DNA of 53,589 nt from Hallerella sp963660435. Its GTDB lineage: Bacteria; Fibrobacterota; Fibrobacteria; Fibrobacterales; Fibrobacteraceae. Every line of letters starts with the position of its first letter. The stretch's first letter is position 1. Positions 16,647 to 24,448 of the stretch are shown in pieces. The notes beneath the pieces were generated by a model, which saw nothing but the letters and a program-made list of their open reading frames with translations, did no database searches and was not told where the DNA came from. A program made the position numbers and the translations under genes. The stretch lies in the NCBI GenBank assembly GCA_963660435.1, contig CAVKYI010000013.1, positions 1-53,589 of the forward strand, read 5' to 3'.

Positions 16647-17450
16647 TTACAAACTATTTTTTTTCGAATCGCAAACCAGCCGATCGAAATCGATGTCGCT
16701 GACCTGCTCCGCGATGATATCCGGCTGCCGCGCGAGCCGCTGGACATCGCGCGCCTTCGTCTCGCCGCAAAGGACAAGCGCGAAATGGCACCCCGCCCGG
16801 AGCGCAAGCTCGAAATCCGTATAAAGTCGATCGCCCACAAAGAGGATTTCCTCGGGCCGAAATCTTTTCGAAAGCGGCGCAAGCATTTCGGGATTCGGCT
16901 TCCCGAAAATCCGGGAAGGTTCCCGTCCGGTCGCGGCCTTGAACATCGCCATGAAGCTCCCGACATCCGGAACGGGTCCCAAGGCGTCCGGGCAGACAAA
17001 ATCCGAATGCGTCACCCAGAAGTCCGCTCCGCGTTCGAGCCTCCAGGAAACCTCGCAGAGTTCCGAGTAGCTGAAAGAAGAATGGTAGGCGACAAGGACT
17101 AGTTCCGTTTCTTCGAGCGGCGCACGCAAATCGAGCGAGGGATCCTCGGCAGAAAACCATTCCACGACTTCGGGATTCGCGAAAAGATAGATGCGACGGA
17201 GTCCGCGGCGGTGAATTTCCGACAGGGCGAAAGTCATCGACGAAAGGATGGATTCCTTGGACTGAATCGGAAGCCCCATGCGCAGGAGACGGTTCGTGTA
17301 AAAGACAAGCGACTTGCTCGTGTTGTTCGAAAGATAATAGACGGGAACCTTTTCCGCGACGCGTTGCACGGTTTCGACAGCCTGCGGATAGGGCTTTCCG
17401 GAAAGGTAAAGCGTCCCGTCTAGATCGAAAACAAGAGCCTTGATTTGCAT
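16647..17450 (-). CDS. HAD-superfamily (NagD-like, class IIA) phosphatase
   Basis: This 267-residue cytoplasmic hydrolase has motif I VFDLDGTLYLSG (residues 7-18), motif II YYLSNNTSKS (about 38-47), the C2A cap typical of NagD/4-nitrophenylphosphatase proteins, and motif III/IV FGKPNPEML with FVGDRLYTDFELA. The substrate is unknown; relatives act on sugar phosphates, nucleotides or phosphoglycolate. The frame is open upstream to 17621, but motif I begins right after the ATG at 17450, and a TAAATT -10 ends seven bases upstream, so I chose that start. It is divergent from rsmE with only 27 bases between start codons. Confidence 0.88.
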   Translation of the reverse strand: MQIKALVFDLDGTLYLSGKPYPQAVETVQRVAEKVPVYYLSNNTSKSLVFYTNRLLRMGLPIQSKESILSSMTFALSEIHRRGLRRIYLFANPEVVEWFSAEDPSLDLRAPLEETELVLVAYHSSFSYSELCEVSWRLERGADFWVTHSDFVCPDALGPVPDVGSFMAMFKAATGREPSRIFGKPNPEMLAPLSKRFRPEEILFVGDRLYTDFELALRAGCHFALVLCGETKARDVQRLARQPDIIAEQVSDIDFDRLVCDSKKNSL

Positions 17451-17477
17451 ATTCGCCAATTTAGTATTTTTTATCGC
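17451..17477. promoter_or_regulatory. Back-to-back leaderless promoters of the HAD gene and rsmE
   Basis: The 27-bp gap holds TAAATT on the minus strand (17463-17458, seven bases before the HAD ATG) and TATTTT on the plus strand (17465-17470, seven bases before the rsmE ATG). Neither gene has a Shine-Dalgarno. The two -10 elements are separated by one base pair, so both promoters cannot be occupied at once, and each -35 region would lie inside the opposing coding sequence. Confidence 0.5.
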
Positions 17478-18179
17478 ATGAAATCTCCCGACACCCGATT
17501 TTACGTTCCGGACCTTTTCCCGGGAAGGCTTTCCCTTTCCGAAGAGGAAAGTGCGCACGCCACACGCGTCTGCCGCGCACGCCCCGGAGACATCCTGCAC
17601 CTCACGGACGGCAAGGGACATTTCGCCGAGGGATGCGTCGAAGAAGCGGGTTCCAAGGCTTGCACGGTCCGGGTCGAAACGGTCAAAAGTTCACCAAGGC
17701 CAAGGCCGCTGCTGCATTTGGGAATCGCCTGCCTCAAGGACGATGGGAACGAGGAAGTCGCGCTGCACGTGAGCGAGATGGAAGTCGGGAGCATCACGCT
17801 TCTCAGGACGGAACGCTCCGAGGAACCGAAGGATTCGCCGCTCGCGAAAATCGTCCGCCGGTCAGAACTCAAGGCGATGGTAAGCCTAAAGCAATCGCTC
17901 AAGGCGTATCTCACGGAAATTCGCGGACCGGATTCTCTCGAATCCTGGATAGAAAATTACACAGGCGACATCATTCTGTGCGACGAAAACGGCAGCGATT
18001 CTCCGGGTGAAATCCAGACCGAAACGACCCTTCTCGTAGGGCCCGAAGGCGGTTTCTCTCCGCGCGAAATCTCTCTCGTCAAGAATTACCGCAACGGAAA
18101 CGTCAGGCTTTTGCGCCTGGGAGCGACCCGGCTCCGCGCACGGACAGCGGCGATCGTCGGCATCGGGAAATGCGTATAA
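17478..18179 (+). CDS. rsmE: 16S rRNA (uracil-1498-N3)-methyltransferase RsmE
   Basis: This 233-residue SPOUT-class methyltransferase modifies U1498 of 16S rRNA. It has an N-terminal PUA-like part (RFYVPDLFPGRLSLSEEESAHATRVCRARPGDILHLTDG). The C-terminal knot has the signature LLVGPEGGFSPREI (near residues 179-192) and RLGATRLRARTAAI (about 213-226). Start at ATG 17478 gives the normal N-terminus; an upstream TTG at 17445 would lie inside the divergent gene. A repeat cluster begins about ten bases after the stop. Confidence 0.95.
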   Translation: MKSPDTRFYVPDLFPGRLSLSEEESAHATRVCRARPGDILHLTDGKGHFAEGCVEEAGSKACTVRVETVKSSPRPRPLLHLGIACLKDDGNEEVALHVSEMEVGSITLLRTERSEEPKDSPLAKIVRRSELKAMVSLKQSLKAYLTEIRGPDSLESWIENYTGDIILCDENGSDSPGEIQTETTLLVGPEGGFSPREISLVKNYRNGNVRLLRLGATRLRARTAAIVGIGKCV

Positions 18180-18187
18180 GACAACGC

Positions 18188-18464
18188 CATTTTAGAGAGA
18201 CGAAGCCTCGACCTGTCTGCCGACAGGCAGGCCCGCCTGCTGCGGGCAGGTAGAATCCATTTGTAGCCTCTTTGGATCCTATCGCTCCGCTCCAGGATGA
18301 CAGCGAAACGAAACTGCCGTTCAACATAACGAACCTTTACCGCCCGACGTCATTCCGGAGAGGCGAAGCCTCGACCCGCCTGCCGCGGGCAGGTAGAATC
18401 CATCCCGAGCCTTTTCCTGCAAAGCGAACCTTTGTGGATCCTATCGCTAGCGCTCCAGGATGAC
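18188..18464. repeat. Cluster of dispersed palindromic repeats (four units)
   Basis: The gene-free stretch 18180-18571 holds four related units: about 18188-18260, 18274-18301, 18349-18404 and 18436-18464. The simplest unit is GGATCCTATC - short hairpin - CCAGGATGAC; orientation alternates. The hairpin centre differs between units (GCTCCGCT, GCTAGCGCT, GAGGCGAAGCCTC). Two units also carry insertions built from CCTGCCGCGGGCAGG-type palindromes. After 18464 comes a pyrimidine-rich low-complexity tract (about 18470-18520), then the promoter of the ABC-F gene. I see no open frame with coding character here. Confidence 0.9.
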
Positions 18465-18558
18465 GTTCACATTCCACTCTCCAAACTCCAAGCTCCACAC
18501 TCTTCACACTCCCCCCCTCCCCAAAGCTCTGACAACAACCCCGGTCTCCGCTTTTTAC

Positions 18559-18564
18559 TATCTT
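18559..18564 (+). promoter_or_regulatory. -10 element of the ABC-F gene, predicted leaderless start
   Basis: TATCTT (TATCTTTG) ends seven bases before the ATG at 18572. There is no Shine-Dalgarno. Confidence 0.45.
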
Positions 18565-18571
18565 TGGCGCC

Positions 18572-20167
18572 ATGCTCAATGTTTCTAATGTCAGTCTGCA
18601 ATACGGAAGCCGCGTGCTTTTCAAGGAAGTAAACCTCTCTTTCCGCAAGGGAAACTGCTACGGGATAATCGGAGCGAACGGCGCCGGAAAATCCACGTTC
18701 CTGAAAATCCTTTCGGGGGAACTGGAGCCGAACACGGGAGATGTCACCCACGACGCAGGCGAACGCATCGCCGTTCTCAAGCAGGACCATTTCGCCTTCG
18801 AGGAATTTTCGGTCCTCGACACGGTCATGATGGGATACGCCGAACTCTACAGGCTCGGAAAGCGTCGCGAAGAACTTTACGCCAAGGCCGAAATGACCGA
18901 AGCGGAAGGCATGGAAGCGATTGACATCGAAACGAAATTTGGAGAAATGGGCGGATACGAAGCGGAATCCTCCGCCGGGACGCTTCTCAAAGGGCTGGGA
19001 ATCCCCGAAGAATCCCACACCAAGCTGATGAAGGAATTGGACGGCAACGAAAAGATCCGCGTACTCCTCGCCCAGGCGCTCTTCGGCAACCCGGACATTC
19101 TGCTCCTCGACGAACCGACGAACCATCTCGATCTCGAATGCGTCAGCTGGCTCGAAGACTATCTCGAACGCTTCGAGAACACGGTCATCGTCGTCTCCCA
19201 CGACAGACACTTCCTGAACACGGTCTGCACGAACATCTGCGACATCGACTACGGACGTGTAAACCTCTACGCGGGAAACTATGAATTCTGGTATGAGGCA
19301 AGCCAGCTCGCCCAGAAGCAGCGCAAGGACCAAAACCGCCGCGCAGAAGAAAAAATCGCCGAACTGAAAGCGTTCATCCAGCGGTTCGCATCGAACGCGT
19401 CCAAGGCGAAGCAGGCCACCAGCCGCAAGAAGCTTCTCGACAAGATGACGGTCGAAGAGATGCCCGCGTCGAGCCGAAAGTTCCCATGGGTGAGCTTCAA
19501 GATGGACCGCGAGCCGGGAAAGATCGTTCTCGAAGTCAAGGACCTGACAGTGACAGCAAAGGACGGCACGACGCTCGAGCACTTGAACTTTTCGCTAGGC
19601 GGAGGCGACAAGGTTGCGCTCGTCGGCGACTGCGGAGTCCTCAAGACGGCATTCTTCGAAGCCATTCTCGACGACGAAAACATCAAGTCGGGAAAAGTCA
19701 AGTGGGGAACGACCATTTCGACAAGCTATTTTCCGAAGAACAACGATGCGTTTTTCGACACGGACCTTTCCCTCGTCGATTGGCTCCGGCAGTTCAGCAA
19801 GGAACAGGACGAAACGTTCATCCGCGGATTTCTCGGGCGAATGCTCTTCACCGGCGAAGAGGCGCTCAAGTCCGCGAAAGTCCTTTCGGGTGGCGAAAAG
19901 GTTCGCTGTATGCTCAGCCGCATGATGCTCTCGAGCGCGAACATGCTGATGCTCGACGAGCCGACCGCGCATCTCGACCTCGAATCGATCACCGCGCTGA
20001 ACAACGGTCTCAAGGCGTACAAGGGACCTATCATCTTCTCGACCGAAGACCACGAATTCGCCGAGACCATCGCGAACCGCGTCCTCGAACTCGCTCCGAC
20101 AGGATATCTCGACCGCGCGATTACGTTCGACGAGTGGTTCGCTTCGCGCAAGAAGAAGTCGCGCTAA
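18572..20167 (+). CDS. ABC-F family ATPase, YbiT-like
   Basis: This 531-residue soluble protein with two ABC domains and no membrane segments belongs to the ABC-F ribosome-associated group, and in length and C-terminal sequence (HLDLESITALNNGLKAYKG) it resembles YbiT. The first domain has a normal Walker A (GANGAGKST, about residues 37-45) and DEPTNHLDLE. The interdomain linker (about 230-310) is rich in Lys and Gln. The second domain has a degenerate Walker A, G352-D-C-G-V-L357-K-T, with Leu in place of the last Gly, while its signature LSGGEKVR and Walker B are intact. It may act in translation control rather than antibiotic resistance. Terminator at 20192-20219. Confidence 0.88.
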   Translation: MLNVSNVSLQYGSRVLFKEVNLSFRKGNCYGIIGANGAGKSTFLKILSGELEPNTGDVTHDAGERIAVLKQDHFAFEEFSVLDTVMMGYAELYRLGKRREELYAKAEMTEAEGMEAIDIETKFGEMGGYEAESSAGTLLKGLGIPEESHTKLMKELDGNEKIRVLLAQALFGNPDILLLDEPTNHLDLECVSWLEDYLERFENTVIVVSHDRHFLNTVCTNICDIDYGRVNLYAGNYEFWYEASQLAQKQRKDQNRRAEEKIAELKAFIQRFASNASKAKQATSRKKLLDKMTVEEMPASSRKFPWVSFKMDREPGKIVLEVKDLTVTAKDGTTLEHLNFSLGGGDKVALVGDCGVLKTAFFEAILDDENIKSGKVKWGTTISTSYFPKNNDAFFDTDLSLVDWLRQFSKEQDETFIRGFLGRMLFTGEEALKSAKVLSGGEKVRCMLSRMMLSSANMLMLDEPTAHLDLESITALNNGLKAYKGPIIFSTEDHEFAETIANRVLELAPTGYLDRAITFDEWFASRKKKSR

Positions 20168-20191
20168 GGAAACTCGCGACGGTTTTTCCAG

Positions 20192-20219
20192 ACGGCGGAC
20201 AGGCTTCGCCGTTTTTTTT
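20192..20219 (+). terminator. Intrinsic terminator after the ABC-F gene
   Basis: Stem ACGGCG/CGCCGT with a nine-base loop, followed by a run of eight T that includes the last base of the stem. It marks the left border of the AT-rich restriction-modification island. Confidence 0.88.
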
Positions 20220-20249
20220 ATTTTTATTCGCAATAAAAAGAGGGAAAAA

Positions 20250-21146
20250 ATGAACGGAACAGTCCCACATATCGTCCAGTATCAAGGTTCAAAGCGGAAG
20301 CTGGCACCTCAGATTCTGCAATATATGCCCCGACACATTAACCGGCTTATCGAACCTTTTTCAGGGATGGGTGCCATTTCCGTTGCAGCCTCTTATGAGC
20401 ACCGCGCAAAATCCTATTACATGAACGACATCAACAAGCCGCTAATCGACATGCTGAGGGAAGCCATCAACAATCCTCAAAACCTGCTAGAAGAATATTC
20501 AAAAATATGGAACGAGCAATTCAAATTCGGGAAAGATCACGTTAAGCATTTCTATCAAATCCGAGATCGGTTCAATTCCGGCGAGACAACCTCAGCAAAC
20601 ATATTATATTTAATCGCCCGATGTGTCAAAGGCGCTGTACGTTACAGCCATGACGGAAAGTTCAACCAATCACCCGATAAACGCCGGCACGGTACAAGCC
20701 CAAAAAATCTCAAACGAAATCTATACGCAATCTCACACCAACTAAAAGGCAAAACCGAATTTTCTGCGCTCGACTACAAACAGGTTTTTGAAATTGCAAA
20801 ACCCGGAGATTTAATTTATATGGATCCGCCTTATCAAGGAGTATCCAACATGAAAGACAATCGGTATTTTTCAGGCGTTCCTTTTCATGAATTTTCAAAA
20901 GCATTGAATACATTAAATGAAAAAGGTATTGATTTTATTGTAAGCTACGACGGATCCTGCGGAGAAAAAGAATACGGTAAAATATTACCAGCGAGTCTCG
21001 GATGCAAAAGAATTTTACTCAACGCAGGGTTATCGAGCCAAGCTTTATTGCTAGGGAAAAAATCAACGACCTACGAAGCTTTGTATATAAGCCATTCACT
21101 AATACCCTATTTTACCGAAATCCCTAGACAAATGAATTTTTTTTGA
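20250..21146 (+). CDS. Type II DNA adenine-N6 methyltransferase (Dam/D12 class)
   Basis: The protein (298 residues) methylates adenine in DNA using SAM. The order of motifs is alpha class: QYQGSKRKL near residue 10, SAM motif EPFSGMGAI (about 36-44), and the catalytic DPPY (about 193-196, preceded by LIYM). The target-recognition region lies between. The recognition sequence cannot be read from the protein. AGAGGG precedes the ATG. The gene is strongly AT-rich (one 60-base row counts 22% GC) against neighbours near 57%, so it was acquired recently. The nuclease gene follows after nine bases. Confidence 0.92.
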   Translation: MNGTVPHIVQYQGSKRKLAPQILQYMPRHINRLIEPFSGMGAISVAASYEHRAKSYYMNDINKPLIDMLREAINNPQNLLEEYSKIWNEQFKFGKDHVKHFYQIRDRFNSGETTSANILYLIARCVKGAVRYSHDGKFNQSPDKRRHGTSPKNLKRNLYAISHQLKGKTEFSALDYKQVFEIAKPGDLIYMDPPYQGVSNMKDNRYFSGVPFHEFSKALNTLNEKGIDFIVSYDGSCGEKEYGKILPASLGCKRILLNAGLSSQALLLGKKSTTYEALYISHSLIPYFTEIPRQMNFF

Positions 21147-21155
21147 GATTCAAAA

Positions 21156-21866
21156 ATGAAAGAATATCCAAAAAAGTTTCTTGAATTACTGAATTCCGTC
21201 TCGGCAAAGCGTCCCAAAACAGTTATCCAACATATTTTAAAATTCGGATTCATAACCTCCAAAGAGCTAAAGGATATTTATGGTTACAACCATCCGCCGC
21301 GAGCCATTCGGGATGTTCGGGAATTAGGAATTCCCATCGAGACTTATCGAATCGTTGACGACGAGAAAAAAAGCATTGCTGCCTATAAATTTGGAAATCC
21401 TAATAACATCAAGAACAATCTTGCCAAATCTGCCGGAAGAACCGTTCTTTCAAAAGCATTAAAACAAGCCCTTATTGAAAAATATGGTTCCCAATGCTTT
21501 ATTTATCTTGAAACTCAACCATCCGCACTGCTGCAAGTCGATCATCGGATTCCTTATGAAATCGGTGGAGATCACGATGAAAATGATGTGGATTATTATA
21601 TGTTGCTAAGCCCTTCCGCTAACCGCGCAAAATCATGGACGTGCGAACATTGCCAAAATTGGAGCAAAAAGGATATCAGCTTTTGCATGAAATGTTTTTG
21701 GGCTCATCCTGAGAATTATGACCATGTTGCCGGAAAATTCGAAAAAATCATATCTTTGATTTTTACAGGCGATGAAATTAAAGACTATAACAAACTAATA
21801 GCCCTATCCGGTAAAAAGTCCGCACAGCAAACAATCAAGGAACTTATCCACAAGTATATTCCATAA
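21156..21866 (+). CDS. HNH-type restriction endonuclease, partner of the methylase
   Basis: The protein (236 residues) has an N-terminal winged-helix-like segment (about 20-65, ILKFGFITSKELKDIYGYNHPPRAIRDVRELG) and a central ββα-metal nuclease. The HNH elements are VDHRIPYEIGG (D129-H130), SPSANRAKS (N156) and a final H165. A zinc knuckle uses C163-x2-C166 and C177-x2-C180. With the adjacent methylase, a type II restriction enzyme is the natural reading; no homologue with known specificity comes to mind. The start has only a weak Shine-Dalgarno (GAGA), which would favour methylase over nuclease expression. No control-protein gene is present. Base composition is AT-rich like the methylase. Confidence 0.82.
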   Translation: MKEYPKKFLELLNSVSAKRPKTVIQHILKFGFITSKELKDIYGYNHPPRAIRDVRELGIPIETYRIVDDEKKSIAAYKFGNPNNIKNNLAKSAGRTVLSKALKQALIEKYGSQCFIYLETQPSALLQVDHRIPYEIGGDHDENDVDYYMLLSPSANRAKSWTCEHCQNWSKKDISFCMKCFWAHPENYDHVAGKFEKIISLIFTGDEIKDYNKLIALSGKKSAQQTIKELIHKYIP

Positions 21867-21870
21867 ACAC

Positions 21871-21899
21871 ATTTTTAAAGAATAGCTATCTTTAAAAAT
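21871..21899. repeat. Perfect 11-bp inverted repeat at the right edge of the restriction island
   Basis: ATTTTTAAAGA and TCTTTAAAAAT flank a seven-base loop, ATAGCTA; the centre itself contains the palindrome ATAGCTAT. It lies five bases after the nuclease stop. It could be a bidirectional, weak AT-rich terminator or a trace of the insertion event. Confidence 0.6.
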
Positions 21900-21921
21900 A
21901 TCCTCAACGGTTGGAGGTCTC

Positions 21922-22890
21922 ATGAAATTTATCCCTTGGCTGTTTCTTTTCGCCTGCGCCTATGCGCTTGCCGCGGAAAAAGTCTATCTGCCAGGTTTCG
22001 AGCTGACAAATGTCCATGCCGATTACCGGTCAGCCGCAACCAAGCTGTTCCAGCGCTATGCGGAAAAGGATGGACGCTACGAAATCGTCACCCAGGAGGA
22101 AAGCGATTCCCTTTCCCTCTCCCCATCCCGGGAAAAAATCCAGCAGGCAGCCAAATCCAGGAACTGCTCCAAGTTCGTTCTCGGCGACATGACGCGGATA
22201 GGGGAAACAGTCGTCGTGACCGTTTCCCTCTACAACGCCAAGGACGGCAAGCTCGTATGGAGCGACGCGATGAAGGCGAAAACGCCCGACGACATCGACC
22301 CGATCCTCGAGCGCATGGGAAAAAACGTCGGAACAGGAAGGCAAGCCTCCGAGAGCGACGACATCTACAGCGTCACCCGGAAAGAAACGGAAAATCTCCG
22401 CAAGAAGAAGACGAACCGCTACTTTGGATTTGGGATCGTCGGACTCTTGCAGATTCCCGAACCGGGACCGCAGTTCGAACCGGGCCTCGACTTTTTCTGG
22501 CTTTACGATTCGAGAAACATCCTGCTCCAGCTAGACTGTTCGTTCGACTACTACAGCGAAACCGACGACAAGACGAGCTTCTGGGATTTCCTGCTCGGAA
22601 TTTCCGCCTACTACCCCATCCTTGACCGGAGCACGACTCCCTTTATCGGAGGAGGCGTCTCCTACGGATTTTCCTACGCCTCGTACGAGCTGCGCGACGA
22701 CGGAGACTATTATTCGATAAGCGAAACCGACGACAATTCCGGAATCCTTTTACGCGTCGGCGGAGGAATTTTCTTCAACCGCACAAGCAACGTCATCCTC
22801 CAGATCCGCGCCGAATACCAGTTCTCGACATACAAGTTGCAAGGACATTTTATTACGGGCCCGAGGTTTGCCGTGGAACTGGGATTCTAG
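21922..22890 (+). CDS. Outer-membrane barrel protein with TolB-N/CsgG-like periplasmic domain
   Basis: The protein (322 residues) has a signal peptide (WLFLFACAYALA, cleavage before AEKVYLPG). A periplasmic alpha/beta domain follows (about 18-140), with pattern YLPGFELTNVHADYRS..KLFQRYAEK... KFVLGDMTRIGETVVVTVSLYNAKDGKLVW, similar to the N-domain of TolB and related lipoproteins that sense or assemble at the outer membrane. From about residue 165 to the end, strand-like stretches with alternating aromatics (YFGFGIVGLL, FDYYSE, GGGVSYGFSY) end in Phe, as in outer-membrane barrels. GGAGG lies five bases before the ATG. No named family is recognised. Confidence 0.6.
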   Translation: MKFIPWLFLFACAYALAAEKVYLPGFELTNVHADYRSAATKLFQRYAEKDGRYEIVTQEESDSLSLSPSREKIQQAAKSRNCSKFVLGDMTRIGETVVVTVSLYNAKDGKLVWSDAMKAKTPDDIDPILERMGKNVGTGRQASESDDIYSVTRKETENLRKKKTNRYFGFGIVGLLQIPEPGPQFEPGLDFFWLYDSRNILLQLDCSFDYYSETDDKTSFWDFLLGISAYYPILDRSTTPFIGGGVSYGFSYASYELRDDGDYYSISETDDNSGILLRVGGGIFFNRTSNVILQIRAEYQFSTYKLQGHFITGPRFAVELGF

Positions 22891-22905
22891 GAATCCGGAA
22901 CTCCG

Positions 22906-23751
22906 CTAGAGCTCGATATTGTCGATCAGGCGGGTCGTTCCGAAAAAAGCGGCTACCAGGATGACCGAAGGTTCGCGAATCGTTCCTTCCGTGTTCGCCT
23001 GCAAGGTTTCCTGGCTTGCGATTTCCACATACTGGACAACTCCACCCGCATGGGCAACGCTTTCCTGGATCCTGGAACGGAGAAGATTGACCTTTCTTTC
23101 CCCGGAGTCATAGGACGCCTTCGCCGCGAGCAGCGCCCTTGAAATGGCGACGGCGGCATCGCGCTCCGACTGGTTCATGTATTCGTTCCGGCTCGAACGG
23201 GCAAGCCCCGAGGCTTCGCGGACAATCGGCACCAGGCGGATTTCGACGGGAAAGTTCAAGTCCTTCACCATGCGGCGGATGAGGAACGCCTGCTGGTAAT
23301 CCTTCTTTCCGAAGTAGGCGCGGTCCGCGCCGGAAATGTTGAACAGCTTCGAAACGACCGTGAGAACGCCGCGGAAATGCCCCGGGCGATATGCGCCGCA
23401 GTAGAGATGTTCGAGCGATTCGTCGCGGACAAGGGTCAGCGGATCTCCGTCGGGATACATTTCGGAAACGCTCGGCGCAAAGACAAAGGTTCCACCGTGC
23501 GCTTCCACAAGTTCCGCATCCTTTTCGAGACGCCGCGGATAGCTGTCGAGATCCTCGTTCTTGCCAAACTGGATTGGGTTCAGAAAAACGCTCACGACCG
23601 TCACGTCGTTTTCCTTCGCGGACGCCTCCACAAGGCTCATGTGCCCTTCGTGCAAGGCTCCCATCGTCGGGACGAGCCCGATAGTCTTCCCCGCTTTTTC
23701 GAGCGGCAAGAGCGCCGCCCGCATTTCCGAAATCGTCTTGATGAGTTTCAT
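22906..23751 (-). CDS. panC: Pantothenate synthetase (pantoate-beta-alanine ligase)
   Basis: This 281-residue enzyme condenses pantoate with beta-alanine using ATP, the last step of vitamin B5 synthesis. Motifs are PTMGALHEGHMSL (nucleotide binding, about 28-40), VSVFLNPIQFG (about 54-64), and ADRAYFGKKDYQQ (about 146-158), then SSRNEYM. ATG 23751 gives the standard N-terminus MKLIKTISEMR; the frame is open further upstream but only as overlap with the kinase gene. The start is four bases after the kinase stop. It ends the folK-dNK-panC operon. Confidence 0.97.
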   Translation of the reverse strand: MKLIKTISEMRAALLPLEKAGKTIGLVPTMGALHEGHMSLVEASAKENDVTVVSVFLNPIQFGKNEDLDSYPRRLEKDAELVEAHGGTFVFAPSVSEMYPDGDPLTLVRDESLEHLYCGAYRPGHFRGVLTVVSKLFNISGADRAYFGKKDYQQAFLIRRMVKDLNFPVEIRLVPIVREASGLARSSRNEYMNQSERDAAVAISRALLAAKASYDSGERKVNLLRSRIQESVAHAGGVVQYVEIASQETLQANTEGTIREPSVILVAAFFGTTRLIDNIEL

Positions 23752-23755
23752 TTGA

Positions 23756-24448
23756 CTAGCCACCTTCAGGTGCAAAGTAAGTCGTCTGGGTCGGTGCCGA
23801 GGCAATCGCGTTCAGCACGAGTTCCAGATGTTTTTCGTTGTGAACAAAATCTATCCTGTTCGTGTTGATTATCAGCACGGGCGCCTTGGCGTAATGCCAG
23901 AAATGATGGTCGTAGCGTTCGAGAAGGTCGCGCAGATAGTCGGAGTCGATATTCTTTTCCATGGCTCTCCCGCGATGCTCAATCCGGTCTAGCAGAGTCG
24001 GAACGTCCGCCTGCAAATAGACGATCAGGTTCGGCGTCGGGAGGTCTCCGGAAAGGTTCCTCGATACGGTATCGTACATGGCGAATTCGCTTTCCGAAAG
24101 GTTCTGGAGAGCGAATATCCGATCCTTTTCGAACGTGTAGTCGCTGACGACGACATGGCGAAACAGGTCGTTCTGGACAAAGGCGTCCTGGAACTGCCGA
24201 ATTCTGGAAAGGAGAAAGAAAAGCTGCGTCTGGAAGGCGTAGGCTTCCGGATTCCTGTAAAAGCTCGAAAGAAAAGGGTTCTCGTCGAACTGTTCCAGGA
24301 CGAGGTTCGCGCCAAGAGCCTTGGCGAGGATTCGGGCAAGCGAAGTTTTTCCCGCCCCGATGACACCGTCAATCGCGAGGAAGCGGACTTTCTCCGGGAG
24401 TTTCAATGTCGTCTCGGGGTTCGAATGGCCTACAAAAGCCTCATTCAT
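23756..24448 (-). CDS. Deoxynucleoside kinase (dGK/dAK-type)
   Basis: This 230-residue enzyme salvages deoxynucleosides by 5'-phosphorylation. The P-loop is DGVIGAGKTSL (about residues 28-38). The acidic LEQFDENPFL segment, the SDYTFEKDRIFA block (the usual DRS-like position) and the lid region LLDRIEHRGRAMEKNI follow. It ends with the NTNRIDFV strand. Three start codons lie in line; GGAGG is six bases before the ATG at 24448, so I chose that. The start overlaps the folK stop by eight bases (ATGAATGA), so translation is probably coupled. Confidence 0.9.
   Translation of the reverse strand: MNEAFVGHSNPETTLKLPEKVRFLAIDGVIGAGKTSLARILAKALGANLVLEQFDENPFLSSFYRNPEAYAFQTQLFFLLSRIRQFQDAFVQNDLFRHVVVSDYTFEKDRIFALQNLSESEFAMYDTVSRNLSGDLPTPNLIVYLQADVPTLLDRIEHRGRAMEKNIDSDYLRDLLERYDHHFWHYAKAPVLIINTNRIDFVHNEKHLELVLNAIASAPTQTTYFAPEGG

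Noticed and set aside
18188..18464. CRISPR array in the repeat cluster
   Set aside because: Units alternate in orientation, vary in length and have no constant repeat with unique spacers; no cas genes are nearby.
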